This document shows positions 1-12,800 of a stretch of DNA of 64,000 nt, one piece after another (position 1 is the first letter of the stretch; every line of letters begins with the position of its first letter). The translations under genes were made by a program, and so were the position numbers. This DNA comes from Salvia splendens (Eukaryota > Streptophyta > Magnoliopsida > Lamiales > Lamiaceae). A model generated the notes under the pieces. The model ran no database searches, was not told where the DNA came from, and was given only the letters and a program-made list of their open reading frames with translations. The stretch covers positions 806,001 to 870,000 of the forward strand of contig NC_056036.1 in the NCBI RefSeq assembly GCF_004379255.2, read 5' to 3'.

Positions 1-311
1 TATGTGAAACAGCAAAAAATAATTTCAATTATCTTAATTATGGAATTGAAAAATAATTATTCCAGAACATAATTATAAGATGTATGTTTAGTAATTCATC
101 CATATTAGTCACCATTTCAATTTTATAAATACTTATCACTCTAATTTGATGCTGGTTATATCAGTATCTATATCTTCAAATAATCATAATATCAATTTTT
201 AGACACAATTCAATATGTGGGATACCACTGGGAGTTATGTGTTGGTATCAAATAGAGTATTATTGAAGTGTGACAACAAGATAAATGTAGGCCCTCTTAA
301 CTAATGCTTAA
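1..311. other. AT-rich intergenic DNA
   Basis: AT-rich sequence with no coding ORF, RNA gene or clear repeat that I can support. It ends at the TAA target duplication of the MITE that begins at 312. Confidence 0.5.
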
Positions 312-758
312 GAGTGTCCACAATGGGGGAGCCGCGGCCCGCGGCTCGGTGCGCGGCCCCCCATTGCAGAGAGCCGAGAGGCGGGGCGCAGGGCCGAGAG
401 CTGAGGGCGAGCCGCGGCCGCGGCCTTCACGCGGCTGAGCCGTGTGAGCCGCGGCCCTCCACTGCAGCGGGCCGCGTTTCGCTGCTGGGCCGCCGAATTT
501 TTTTTTATTTTTTTTCAAATTTTTTTTATAAATATGAACTTCCATTTCCATTTTTTTCACTTCTTTCTATACTTCCGATCCCTTCATTACACTTCCAATC
601 CCTACAAAAAATGTAAGGTGGAGATGGTGATTCCCCGGGGTACGGAGACTCGGGATACGACAACTTCCCCAATCAGATGTGGAGTCCGCAATCGCCCCAA
701 TTCCGTGGCCAGTCATCCCAGCAGAGGTGGCCTTCAAGGGCCACCATTGTGGACACCC
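312..758. mobile_element. PIF/Harbinger-like MITE with GC-rich core
   Basis: The termini are inverted copies: GAGTGTCCACAATGG at the left and the complement of GGGTGTCCACAATGG at the right. TAA lies directly outside both ends (309-311 and 759-761), the 3-bp target duplication typical of PIF/Harbinger elements. The 447-bp element has no transposase. Positions 325-480 are extremely GC-rich (CCGCGG, GCGCGG runs) with a second inverted pair inside the left end (CAATGGGGG / CCCCCATTG). The right third could be read as a short Gly/Ser/Gln-rich peptide, possibly a coding relic. Superfamily assignment is inferred from TIR and TSD only. Confidence 0.7.
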
Positions 759-761
759 TAA

Positions 762-2362
762 AAGTTATATTGAAGGTCATGTAGTGTTGACAAGAAAAGT
801 GGGGTTCTCAACCATTTAAAACTATCATGTGATAAAAAAAATTAAAAATGATAGGCCACCAATTTCCTTTTCAATGTCCCATTTTCTTGAACCTTGACTT
901 TGAAATTTTCAAATTTGTAACATATCAGACTAACATAATAATAATATTTCTACATATAATTGAGCTGCAATGTCCCATTTGGAAACATAGAGGTGTAGTG
1001 TAGGGAATATTTTGGTTAAGTAGGCCTTATTGTTTTGGTAGTAAATATGAGTCATGAGTTAATGTGTGTTGTTTGTGGCCCATTTAATTCTTGTGCTATA
1101 TAACATAACAACGCAAGTGGATTTGTAATGAGACCTAATTTAAGTGACAAGAATTGTGGATTCAGTTCCATTTATGTACGATGTATATTTTTCACATGAT
1201 GGCATAATGATGTCTAGGTATATGCAAGAATTTCAATTTGGAGTTGTGACTTGTGAGTCGTGGGATAAATATTTATATTCACACAAAATATATTGAAAGT
1301 GTAGGAGACCACTAGCATTCGCAATAGTATAACATAACTTTAATTAGATATTTCACTTGTCGTTACTAAATCTAAAATAGTAATAGTATTTCAACATATA
1401 ATTGAGCTACATTAATGCTCCATTTGGACGCATTGAGACGTGTAGGGAATATTTTGGTGAGCAGGACTCCTTATTTTGGTACAAAATATGAGTCATGAGT
1501 TAATGTTGTGTTGTTCGTGGCACATTTGAATGTTGTGCTATTTAATTTTAGGTGTTATTTAATTGCTATGACTTATTATTATTATATAATATCTATATGT
1601 TTAGAATTAAATTGTGAAATTTTCTTTGTTGGAAGGAGGTGACTATAACTCATAATCATATGATTATCTATTTAAGATTGAGTTGTAAGATTTAATCGCA
1701 TGAACCAAATGTAATACGTATTCAATAATGAATAATATAATCTTTCGAACCGAGCTGAGTCCTTAGTGTATGTTAGATCTATCAATGAGACCTAACTCAA
1801 ATAGCAAAGATGATACATTATAAGACTATTCTTGCTTTCATAATCAGTAGACCGGATATCTGTTGCAATTCTATACATAAATTTATAGGAATTTCGGGTT
1901 CGAATACCGGATTTTTTTGTAATGCTTACTTAAATTGTACTAAATGACAACCCTAGAATCTTACTTCACGGCTTTTAATATCTGTAATTTACATCATTAA
2001 TGAACTGTTTTATGTACTATGCAGGCGTGCACAATATTTGTAAACTACTACATTATTATTAAAAAAAACTGAAATCACTATATTTATATCTTTATTAAGA
2101 AGTTTAATGTTCAAAATGGCTCAACTTTAAATCTCAACTTTTACATATTCTATTGAATTGTGTGTTAAATGAGAAGCCTTGTGGGCCGGTCGGCCCAATC
2201 ACTGTAGAAGGCATTTATAGGCCCAAATACAACGAGATCAGGAAATATTGAGCTTAGTAAAACATTTATAGCCCACATAAGGATGCAAAAATTAGTTTCA
2301 GTGATGAGATAATTGAACTATCACAAAATATTGTAATACAAATAGGAGAAAAAAATAGTTTA
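762..2362. repeat. Intergenic DNA with ~150-bp diverged direct repeat
   Basis: No gene is visible. Two diverged direct copies of one sequence occur at about 944-1105 and 1384-1548. Both contain CATATAATTGAGCT, then TGTAGGGAATATTTTGGT, then ATGAGTCATGAGTTAATG in the same order. A GGGTTCGAATACCGG motif at about 1893-1907 resembles a tRNA B-box and may mark an old SINE, but no A-box or target duplication is clear. Confidence 0.5.
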
Positions 2363-3013
2363 TTAAAGTATGGTACATAGATTCATGGAATCTTCACTGT
2401 GGTAAGGGATGGTATAATCAATGATAGGATAAGGCTCACGTTGTCTACGATCATATTCATAATCATAGTTGATATTGTTAGAAGTGTAAGAATATTCTGG
2501 AATCGTCCTACTTGAATACCCCCGTGGCCATAGGAATTTCCGAAGCTACCATAGCCATAAGATTCACCTCCCATTTTTGGATGTTTGAGATTTGCCCACA
2601 CTAGTTCCGCATGTCCATTGCATCTTGATATTGCCCTGATGCAATAATTCGGGTCGACTTGGCCCACGATCATCGCTTCACTTCTCTCTGCATCCATTGT
2701 GATATCGTACGTTCCTTGCAAATAATTATTGTGAATTTCTTCAAAATCTGAAAGATATTAATCACATAGTACATAAAAAATGACTATATTTTGATTACCG
2801 GTGATTGAAGTTAGTATTTCCACGGTGTGTCTCTTGCATGCGTCGCAACGAGAATGCACTTTCAGAACACAACGCTGCAATTTTGAGAGCAAGAAAATTA
2901 GCAAAATATACAATAAATAGGAAAAGGCAGAAAATTAGCAAAATATACAATAAATAGGAAAAGGCAGAAGAAGAAATGGAGAATACATATACCAAAGTTG
3001 CGTAATTATCCAT
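2363..3013 (-). CDS. HIPP-type heavy-metal-associated isoprenylated protein, frameshifted in a G-tract
   Basis: Three exons: 2993-3013 (MDNYATL), 2799-2874 and 2363-2747. Exon 2 gives RCVLKVHSRCDACKRHTVEI, the start of an HMA domain with the CxxC metal site (CDAC). Exon 3 completes the fold (TYDITMDAERSEAMIVGQVDP) and continues into a Gly/Tyr-rich tail. HIPPs are plant cytosolic or nuclear metallochaperones carrying an HMA domain and a C-terminal farnesylation motif. The spliced length is 482 nt, one short of a multiple of three. After SYGHGG the open frame has no CaaX box, but the next frame gives a Tyr-rich tail ending in CTIL, an acceptable CaaX motif, then a stop at 2363-2365. The switch lies in a run of five Gs near 2520, so one G appears lost (mutation or base-calling error). 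Intron 1 contains a 37-bp perfect tandem duplication near 2893-2968. The start rests on one in-frame ATG. Confidence 0.7.
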
Positions 3014-3282
3014 GGGAGAAAAATTCTTGGTGAAAAGCTGCGATTTATGTAGTAAATCGATTTGGCTATATATAATGAACTGATTTGAATAAATTGAATT
3101 AAATATTGCTATACCTAAAGGAATATAGAGAGGTTTGCATGCGATTGAGCCCAATGGGCTTGGCCTTTTATTTCTGTTTTATGATTTATAATATAAATAA
3201 TTTTCTACATAATCCCCATTTTATTCATTATAACCTCCTATTTATGAGCTCAAGGCCTATTATTTCGTCATCAATTAAAATT

Positions 3283-3813
3283 ATGGACAGTTACTGTTTG
3301 ATAAAATGCCCGAACCAAACTTTTGCTTTCTTCTCCCTTGAGAGTAAATTCTTTGCTCAGAATTTGTTATCAACAATAAATATGGCAAGTTGATGTAAGG
3401 TTATGGTAGTTTTAGCTAAAATGGGAGAAAAAGAAAACAACATCCATGGAATTTGAGAGTGCGCAGATAATACATTGTTAATCGGTGAAGAAACAATGCG
3501 TCGTTGCAGATTTGCATTCTGCCAATTTCTTTCATCGTAAGTTCAAATTGAATAAGGAATGTTTTGAATTCTGCCAATTTCAGTCGTCGTAAATTCAAAT
3601 TATAGACAGTTCCTGTTTGATAAAATGTCTAACCAAACTTTTAGTCTCTTCTTTAACCTCTTTGCTCAAAATTTGTGACCAACAACTTCAATATTATAAA
3701 TCAGACATATGGAAAGTTGATTTAAGGTTACAATAGTTTTAGCTAAACTGGGAGAAAAAGAAAACAACATTACACTACAGAATTTGAGAGTAGAGGCATA
3801 ATACATTGTTAAT
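3283..3813. repeat. ~200-bp direct duplication of the RLP 3' flank
   Basis: Positions 3283-3485 and 3602-3813 are diverged copies in the same order. Both contain TGTTTGATAAAATG, CTTTGCTCA, GGAAAGTTGAT or its variant, TAGTTTTAGCTAAA, GGGAGAAAAAGAAAACAACA, and AATACATTGTTAAT. The second copy abuts the stop of the receptor-like protein pseudogene, so it is probably its 3' UTR. The outer copy may be the remnant of a second RLP whose body was lost by unequal exchange. Confidence 0.65.
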
Positions 3814-3814
3814 C

Positions 3815-6730
3815 CTATGTAGATGTTGTGAATCTTATCCACATCCTCTCTATCAACCCAAAATATGCATATCTCCACCTCGTCTTCAACACTAATGCTG
3901 TGCAAGCCACTGAAAATCCCACTGCATAACCCAAAGACAGCAGCACATAAAACCACTCAACCTCTGCAACTTTCTCCTTCATCTCTTTAATTCCTCCTTC
4001 ACTGCAGTTGCTTGTCAATGGCAGGCCGCAGAGATGGTTACCGACGAAGCTTGAAGCATTGAAGCTCTGGAGCTGCGTGCCGTCTGGAATCCTTCCTGTC
4101 AAGTTGATGTAAGACAAGTCGAGATAACCCAAACCGGATATGGATGCAAGGCTGCTGGGAATTCGACCATAAAGGGGGTTTCTTGATAGATCAAGAGATA
4201 CCAACTGCTTCATTTCTCCAATATTCTCGGGGATCAAACCTGTTAGCTGATTGCCTGACAAGTATAAGGATCCCAACTCCGACAAACTTGTTAACTCATT
4301 TGGGATTTCTCCAGACAGACTGTTCATTGAAAGGTCGATGCTGGTAACCAAGGGAAGAATGTTGTCGAACTCCAGTTTACCGCCTTTTTTAACTATCAAT
4401 GCGCTCTCTCTGAACCCTCCTGCATTGAAAAGGGAGTAAGAGTGCCATGATTTCTCATTTCCATACTGTCTGAATAGATCTGACAAACTCTTCTTCATAA
4501 CCATTGCAGTGAAATTATGAAAACACCTTGGTATTATGCCTGAGAGTTCATTGTTGGAGAGATCCAATATCTGGAGATAGCTCAACTGGCAAATCTCTGA
4601 AGAGATCTCACCACTCATGTTGTTCGAGCGCAGTATCAGAATCCTCAACCCGACTAAGCTTGTTCCTATCCACGCCGGTATGTTCCCTACAAGGTTGTTA
4701 TCTGCAAGCCCAATCTTCACCAGCTTAATGCAGTTATGCATTGAAAAAGGTATCTCCCTAGAGAATCTATTGTTTTGAAGATTCAAAGATTCCAGATTCG
4801 CAAGAAATCCAATAGAATTTGGAATTCTTCCATATATTTGGTTATTGCCTAGGCTCAGATATCTCAAAGAAGCCCATTTGTTCCAACAATCTGGCAATTC
4901 CCCACTCAATAGATTCTCTCCCAGATGAAGAATCTCGAATGAATATGTTGGATATGTCTCATCACATAGAAAGTGAGGTATGCTTCCAGAGAATGAATTA
5001 TTGGACAGGTCCAGCTCCTGCAAAGCATCTCCAACTCGAGGCAATTGGCCTTTGAGTTTGTTAGAATTTAAGTATATAAACTGAGCAGCGCCACCGGCAT
5101 CTGGGATCTCTCCATGAAGCTGGTTATGGGAGAGATTCAAGACCCGAGTATTCCAAACCCAGCTTGGAACACTACCTGAGATTCCAGTATTAGACAGATC
5201 CAGATACTTCGAGAGATTCTTCTGCGTCTCAAGCCATGAAGGAATCTTGGAGCCGGAGCCTAAGCCCCATGATCCTAGTCCAAGAGCAATAAGTTGGAAG
5301 TGGGGAATCCAACTTTGGCTTACATTCAAACTCAACTGATTGTGAGAAGCTGAGATAACTTTGAGTTTAGTGAGATTTGCGAAGAGAGTTTCAGTCACTA
5401 CTCCTTCCAGCTTGTTATCAAAGATAAGAATTCTTTCAAGATTACAAAGTTGGCCCAAACTATGAGGAAGATTTTGTGTTAGTTTGTTACCACCTAATGC
5501 CAAAACTTTCAAAGATGACAACTTTCCTATGCTGGCCGGAATTGGACCAGTTAATAAATTCTCGTTGAGATTAAGATATTCGAGATTCTTAAACTCTCCT
5601 ATTTGATCTATCAGCTGACCAGAGATTTGATTAAACTGAAAATCTAGGACTTGCAATGCTTCCAAGAAGCACCCCGACATATTTCCAAATAAATCAGATA
5701 TATTTCCTTGGAAATTATTGTTGGATGAGGACAGCCTTCTTGTTTTGCACAGGTTAGTAAATCCTGCTGGAACTGCACCAGTTAGGACGTTGTAATCCAA
5801 AATAACAAACTCCAAATCTAAATAAGAATAGAGCCAACTCGGAACTGTGGAGTTTAAAAAATTAAAAGAGAGATCAATATACTTCAGTTTGGTGGCATTA
5901 CTGTTAGCTGGAATTGGACCTATGAAAGAGTTGTTCCAAGACGAGTTAAGGAAGCGATGTTGAGATAACTCAGACAAGATATGTAACCAAGACTGCAATT
6001 TTGAAAATGAAGCTGTTGCAAAGAAGGGAGTGTGTTGATCACCTGCACCCAATCTGTAGCTCTGCTGAGGTTCACAAAGTTCATATTGAGATGCTCGAGT
6101 CCAGAAAGCCGCGATAACCATTCAAGATTATCAACTTGTAGCAGGTTTGGAAAACTTACTTGAGCAGCAAATTCCATGTATCGATAACCATCCAAGGTTT
6201 TGCTGTGATAGTAGTTCTTGTGACCAGCAGGCACGAGGTTTGGAAATCCGGCCATATCTAGAGTGCGTAGATATGAAAGGTTTCCGATGTTATGGGGAAT
6301 CACTCCATGAAATCCAGCAAAAGAGAGGTTGAAAACCTCGAGCTTTGTGAATGATCCGAAGAAGGAAGGGATTGTTTGTTTGTTTGAAGTTGTTGAGACT
6401 CAAGTCAAGATGAGTCAAGTGTTTGAGATTGAGCAAAGATGAACTGATTTGGCCTCTCAAACTCAAACCGCGGAGATGGAGTTGGTGCACATCGCCAGTT
6501 GAGTTGTTGCAAATTACACCATTCCATTTGCAACAGTTGACACCATTATAATCATCCCATGAAGAGAGTTGATGGTATGGATCTTGCAAGGACTGCTTAA
6601 AACTTAGGAGTGACTGTTTTTCAATTTGTGGGCAGAAAAAAGAGTTGCATTTGCATAGTTTGAAACAAGTAATATGGAAGAAAATAAGGAAGAAAGATTG
6701 AGTTGCGATACTTGGATTTGAGCTGGCCAT
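3815..6730 (-). pseudogene. EIX/Cf-type leucine-rich-repeat receptor-like protein, two frameshifts
   Basis: This is an intronless-style receptor-like protein on the minus strand, lying in three frames. Frame 1 (6730 to ~6366): hydrophobic signal peptide, then an LRRNT cap with CPQIEKQSLLSFKQSL and CCKWNGVIC, then the first LRRs. Frame 2 (~6370-5950): more LRRs (MIPHNIGNLSYLRTLDMAGF). Frame 3 (6121-3815, the longest): about 20 LRRs (repeats such as NLTGRIPDGTQLQS), the terminal cap, an acidic stretch, one membrane span starting WFYVLLSLGYAVGF, and a short basic cytoplasmic tail with no kinase. The first shift coincides with a (CAAA)n run at about 6370-6385. The second, near 5945, looks like a small deletion within an LRR. 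RLPs of this type sense extracellular ligands at the plasma membrane with SOBIR1-type partners. The breaks make a full receptor unlikely; sequencing error at two sites is the alternative. Confidence 0.8.
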
Positions 6731-9700
6731 CTTTGTTAAGTGTTATGGCAAGGATGATTAGGAATACATATATAAACTTTGTGCACATACCTTTTTTATT
6801 TCCTTGCTATTATAATGCCAATCATTTTAATGCTAGGATAATTTATGAGGGTGTGAATCAGCCAGAATATTCATTAGCTATTGAGTCTGCCTCGAATCTA
6901 TTTGCAAATGAAACAAATATATCATTGTAGAATTTGTAGTATTTAGTAAATCCACTTATCATCAATTCGTTTTAAGTTGAAACCTCATGAACTTCTAAAC
7001 AGGGGCAGACGCAGAAAAAAATATGATTGGGGGCTGTGATTTCTAAATTTTGTTCTAAAGTTATATTTTTAGTGTTTTAGATCATTTATAAGAGCTTTTA
7101 TATAATAATTTACATTAAATTTGAATAAATTTTAAAAATCTATAAAAGAAAATAGTTTAAAAAATATTTTTATTAAGGGCTTTAGCCCTACCCTATTTCT
7201 ACATGGGTCCGCCCATGCTTCTAAAATGATATCAGAGTGGGCGACCCCAAGATATTCTCGGCAAACGAATTCCTGGAAGATGACCGGTGAAGGGTCGTCA
7301 AAGGATGAATGCGACGTTTTGGAGTATTTAAGGGTTAGGGTTTGTGAAACTTGCGATGAAAGTAAAAGCGAAAGAAGAAGATACCAATTCTAGTTTTTCT
7401 TATTGCGTAATGATTGAATTAGAAGTATTTACAGGACTAAGCGGTTCGACTCCTAATACTATCCGGGAAAGAAGCGTAAAGAAACTCGGAAATGAGCCCA
7501 TAATTATGCTCGACTCAAAAGGAAATAAAATACATAAAATTATAACCGACTAGCTATGGAAACAATTTAAACTCAACCGTCATATCTCTTTGGCAGGCCA
7601 CGCTTTCTCTGTGGCCGTTTTTGGTTCGACGTCAGCTGTGCCAGGCGTCGACGACGCATTGCGGGTGATCCCTATTGCAAGCAGCATATCAACTCCACCC
7701 GAGTTAGCAACAGCCTTGTCCTCAAGGCGAACATTCGGAAAAAATGACTTTGTATGCTCTCGGTCGGTTCCCAAGTGCTCTCATCTTCGGCGCTATCAGA
7801 CCAGTTTATCTTACAATGCTCCTATAGTACCCGATTGACGAGGACGGTTCAGCTAGCCGTGGCTCGGACTGGCCGGACTAGCCATAGGTCATCCAGCCAT
7901 AGCCTCTCGCGACAGTGTGGTGAGGCTCGGCAGGGAAGTTCCGGCTACAAATGGTCGAAGGAGATTGATAAGGAAAACGTTGTGTGTCCTTGCTTCAGGC
8001 AAAAGATCAAGCTGGTACGCCACCTTTCCTATTTTCTTGACTATGATTGCATTTTAAATTTAAAATATGGATTTTTTTGCAATTTAGACTCATTTTCTAA
8101 GTGTTTCGATAATATTCAACCTTTTGCTTTGTAGCAAATTCTTCCATTACGTTTTTTCCACAAATTTGAAATTGAGAATAAAATCTAATCACGAAGACTC
8201 TTTCAACCCATTGTCCTTTTTCAGAAGTCTTCATTAGGTGGAGAAATTATAACTCCAAACTACCGTGTGCTGATTGAAATATGTTTACTATTTATCCCTC
8301 TAAAATCAAAATAAGAAATAATATGATAATTTATGAATTTGTTATTTAAGGCGAGAATCATATTTCTTATACCTGGTTTACTTTGAACGATGATACATCA
8401 TGATTTTTATATCTCTAAATAGAGAAATATTGAAGTATGTTTACTTATTACGAGATTGATGAATAAAATATAAATATCTAAATTGCTTTTGTTCATGACA
8501 TATTGTGTTTTTTAACTCTAAATTGGGAGTACAAAAGCTTTTAAACCAAATAATAATCTAAAACTACAACACTCTTCCTTATATATATAATTATACATTT
8601 TCCTTAAATATGAATCTATACCTAAAACCCACGTACCCTCAAACCAATTAAATGAAATGACGGTGTGGTATGTTAGTCTAGTGACATATAACCTGAGGTT
8701 AGATGATTCGAATTCGACCAAATAAACGAAATGACAGTGTGCGGATATTGGCCTAAATGATAATGTGATTAAAATCTGAGGCCAAATGATTCAAACTCGA
8801 GTTAATGTGACCTTTAAACTTCTACGTATTTATAATAAAAAAAATGTAATGGCCAATGATTAAATTTTATACTACAGTACTCGATAGAAATGTAAGTAGT
8901 GAAAAATAGATAGAGGGGGTTAATTTCACAACTGCTACCACACAGTCAAGTTGACCTAAAAGATGATAGTAAGAGTAGTAAAAATGACAGCCACGACCTA
9001 GACTTGGACTTATCAAAGAACTTCATTTTGAATTTGATATGTGTCCTAAAATTATTTGGATGATTCGTACGTGTCTCTAGATACTACTATCTCTATCCAC
9101 TTTCAATAATAGCCAGGACTACACATATTTTAAGATTCTCTTCATCCGTTAAAAATAACCTAACTAACTAAAATTAATATGATAAAGTACTAGAGAAAAT
9201 AAATAAAATGAATAGAGTAGATAAGATATGCTAAAGAAAAAGTGAGAAAACGTGATTAGGGTCGTCATATTACGAAAAATGAAAAGGGACTGGACAAATC
9301 AAAATATTACAAACAAACTACTACTTCGTATTACTTAGACCATCTCCAAGGATATACTAAAACTTAAAATGAAATAGGTAATTAGCTCTAATAGTACTCC
9401 AAAACCAATTCCATTTTTAATTTTTGAGAAAAAAATACCTATCTTTAAGTTTACACTAAACATAAACCCAAAAGTTTTTAAGTTTTGTGAGTTAAAAAAA
9501 GCATAATATAGAAAAATATTCTTTTAAGTTTGAGTTCAGTCTAAATGGTTGGAGTAAAATCATATTTAGTGTGACATTTATACTAAAATGAGTTTGAATT
9601 TAATGTAAATGGTTAGAGATGCTATTATAGACGGGGTAATCTTGGTAACAATATTAGGGCAAAGAACTTTTGAAACCACGACATAACTATCATATAACAG

Positions 9701-9849
9701 ACACTTTCCATAGTTTGAAAGTGGCAATGGATTTCTAACAAATCTCCTTAACTAATCAAATACACTAAAGGAAAGGATAATATAAAACCAACAACAAAAT
9801 GAACACAAAGCAGGGAAACGGACGAACCATAGACAGATGTGGCTGCATC
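6731..9849. other. Intergenic DNA with degenerate transposon and SINE-like relics
   Basis: No intact gene is recognised. At 7226-7245 ATGATATCAGAGTGGGC resembles a tRNA-Met-type retrotransposon primer-binding region. The minus strand of 7580-7774 reads LEDKAVANSGGVDMLL, which recalls the decayed 3' end of an LTR-retrotransposon polyprotein; I cannot confirm this. Around 8650-8830 two diverged tandem copies of a tRNA-related SINE-like unit appear (TTAGTCTAGTGACATATAAC, then GATGATTCGAATTCGACC; second copy GGCCAAATGATTCAAACTCG). The rest is AT-rich. Confidence 0.35.
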
Positions 9850-12800
9850 TTAGTCGCTTCCCACGCCAAGAAGCCACTGTGCGAGATGAGTCAAGTATGG
9901 CTCTGCACGAGAACTACTGCTCAATATCGGTCCTAGACTCTGAAGCTCAGCAGAAAATTTGCGCTCAAACTTCCTGAAAGAGGGAAGTCAACAAGAACAT
10001 CAACGAGACAGTCGAATGCTCCGAGAGAGAAAAGAATAACAGGAAATTGTTGTAACGTACAAGATAGATTCAATGACAGTTGCATTTTCAGCTGTTACTT
10101 TCTGAGTCTGAGAACGCGTCCTTAGTTTCAACTTCTTGTATTTATCCAGCTCGGGACTGTCGGTCTTGGGAGCATCGATGGAATAGGTAACCAGCCATTG
10201 CGCTGCTGCTGCATACTGAAGGCATATCGATTTCATTGTCTCTAGCTTCTAAAATGGACAAAAATCACCAATGAGCAAAAATGGAATCTCAAGTGGCCCG
10301 ATTCAGATATGAGGTTGCAAGTTTGAATATAAAAACACTACATACACAAAAATATTAGTTATAGAAAATGAAATGTTAAGCAATAAAAGCTCCGGAGAGC
10401 ATTTGTGAGAGCATGTTAGTAGGATGTAATACACGACTAACCTTGAGAAGAACAGGTGAGAGAAGCAAGCACTCTCTCAAACACTTGTCAAGGAAAAAAT
10501 CATGATGTTGTAAAACCTGCATCAAAATGAAGTCGCAACAGTAAAAAACATTACAGAATTTCAAACAAAACAAGTATGAAGGAAAATAGATCCGCCAACC
10601 TCATCAATACTCTTTGCAGTCTGAAGTCTATTGTCCATGATATGCCAATTTGGTTCGAGAACCTGAAAGTGAATGCAGCATCACGAAAAGAGTATTAGGT
10701 AGTTACTTAATAATTCCACCCCAGCCAGTCCATAGACATATACGAGGAAAACTGAAGTAGGGAAACCTGCCTCAAATGTCAGATAATGCAGAAGGCTGTT
10801 GATGAACTTAAGCATATTCCGGCATAGCAAAGATGACACTGAAATCGCTATTCCTTGCTTATCAAGTCTTCGCAGACCCTATAATATAAGACTTTGGTAA
10901 GCATCACAAAGGTGGGAATATAACAAGAGACAGATAGAAGAATTACAAGAATCATACTTGATGCAACTGCCATGCAGCACCAAGTTGCCGATTCACATAC
11001 TTGCAGTGAAACAGACACCGAAATATTAGCTGATATTTGGTCAAAGCCTTTTTTGAGATCACAAGTGATAACGGCCATTGAACCTGAAAAAAATAATCAC
11101 TTAAGACTTTCAGTAACATTATGGAGCTTATTATCACCGAGATGCTGCATTTAGACAAGTTGACCAGCAGAAAACGTGATTATATGATTCTTGCATGAGC
11201 AAATAGACCAGGACCCATGCCTAACCACAAAAAAAAATTAAAAGAAACACTTGTTACAAACCTTGAAACTCAAAGAAAATGTTTCCAATCCTGTAATGCT
11301 CAAAGGCTCTTCGAGATCATCATTGCCGGAAATAGTCTGGCTGATCTGAAGATCTTTAAGTTCAATCAACCTTTTCAATAAAGTTGTCTTTTCCTGGAAA
11401 CAACATAGTAAATATTGTTGAGAAGGTAGCACAGTAGATTTCCACGACACTAGTAGTAACCACTAACCACAAAATTTTTAATTACTAACCACACAACATG
11501 TCAAGTCTTCATGATATGGATCTGCCACAGCTGCCGTGGATCGTAATGCAAGGTCCAGGAGAGACTAGTACCAAGTGCAACAATTATTTATGAGAAATTA
11601 CAAGACAAACGTAAATTCTCTTGCAAATAATACACCTACACACCTGCAGCTTTTCAACTGAAATTTCATCTGGCTTTTTCATGAGTTCCTCCCGAGCAAT
11701 ATCCATGAAGTGGACCAAAAAATCACCCTGGAATCTTAATTTATAAGAAAGGAAACTAAGACACAGTAGCTTTCCTACAAAGTTCTAATTCAAAAGTCAC
11801 AAATGGATGAAAGTTCTACACTTCTACTGGAATAATGGTTCAGTTTTTATTAGTTCAGAAATTCATTTAAGTATCCCTAATCTACCAATAAATTTTTTGC
11901 AGAAAAAGAAATTCTGAATCCCACATTTACTTGGAGAAAGCACAATTGTATATGTTAGTCATACCTGATCGAGAAGGAGATAATGTTTGATTGACATCAG
12001 CTTTCCCTTTAAGTCATACTGCAGTAGTAGCATAGAGATTAAGTTGAGAGATAGATACAGTGGAAATGAAAGCAGTGAGGTAGGATCGAATGCTTATTTC
12101 CTGAACCAGACCTTGTCTTTAATGAGGTTCAATAATTCACCACTAGCAAAATCATAAGCAGCTTTAATGCACTCAAGGTAGCGATGATTAGAGCCAACCA
12201 TTGTCAACTTTGTGTTTTCTGCTACAGGCACCTGCTTAAAACAACCAAATCATAACCGTTGACCATTGAACTCAAAGGCGTATTAGAACCAGAGAAATAT
12301 CACGAGATAAACCTGAATACAGTGCCCACATTCTCTCATAACATTTAGATATTTTCCCGTGGTCAAAATTGTTTCAGCAGCATTGGCAAGGAAACTGGGG
12401 ATATCATCTTTCAAGCTGTAGCGTTGTTGCCAATACTTCGTGTAATAATCTTGCGTGAGACTTTCCTGTTTAAAAAAATTAGCACAGCCGCTATAACTTA
12501 AACCTGAAGCCCACACTTATAAGTGAAGACATACCTTTTGAAGAGACTTGTTCTCAGCGATAAAAAATTCCCCATATGGGTCATCAATTACACCCTCATA
12601 TACCCACCTACAATTGAAACATATTTCCCTTCAGATATGGAGTACTAAATATCTGTTCTAGAAAAGAATGCAACTAATTGGCACTGCACTGCTATTTTTC
12701 CTCCACAATGCTTTGTCACAACAGTAGAAATTATAATTAATCCCTCCGTCCCACTCTAAGTGGAACATTTCTAATTTGGCACTGGATTTTATGTAGTGTT

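Noticed and set aside
7580..8134. Protein-coding gene in 7.5-8.1 kb
   Set aside because: Short ORFs on both strands, no splice-consistent structure; the only hint is a decayed retroelement-like peptide.
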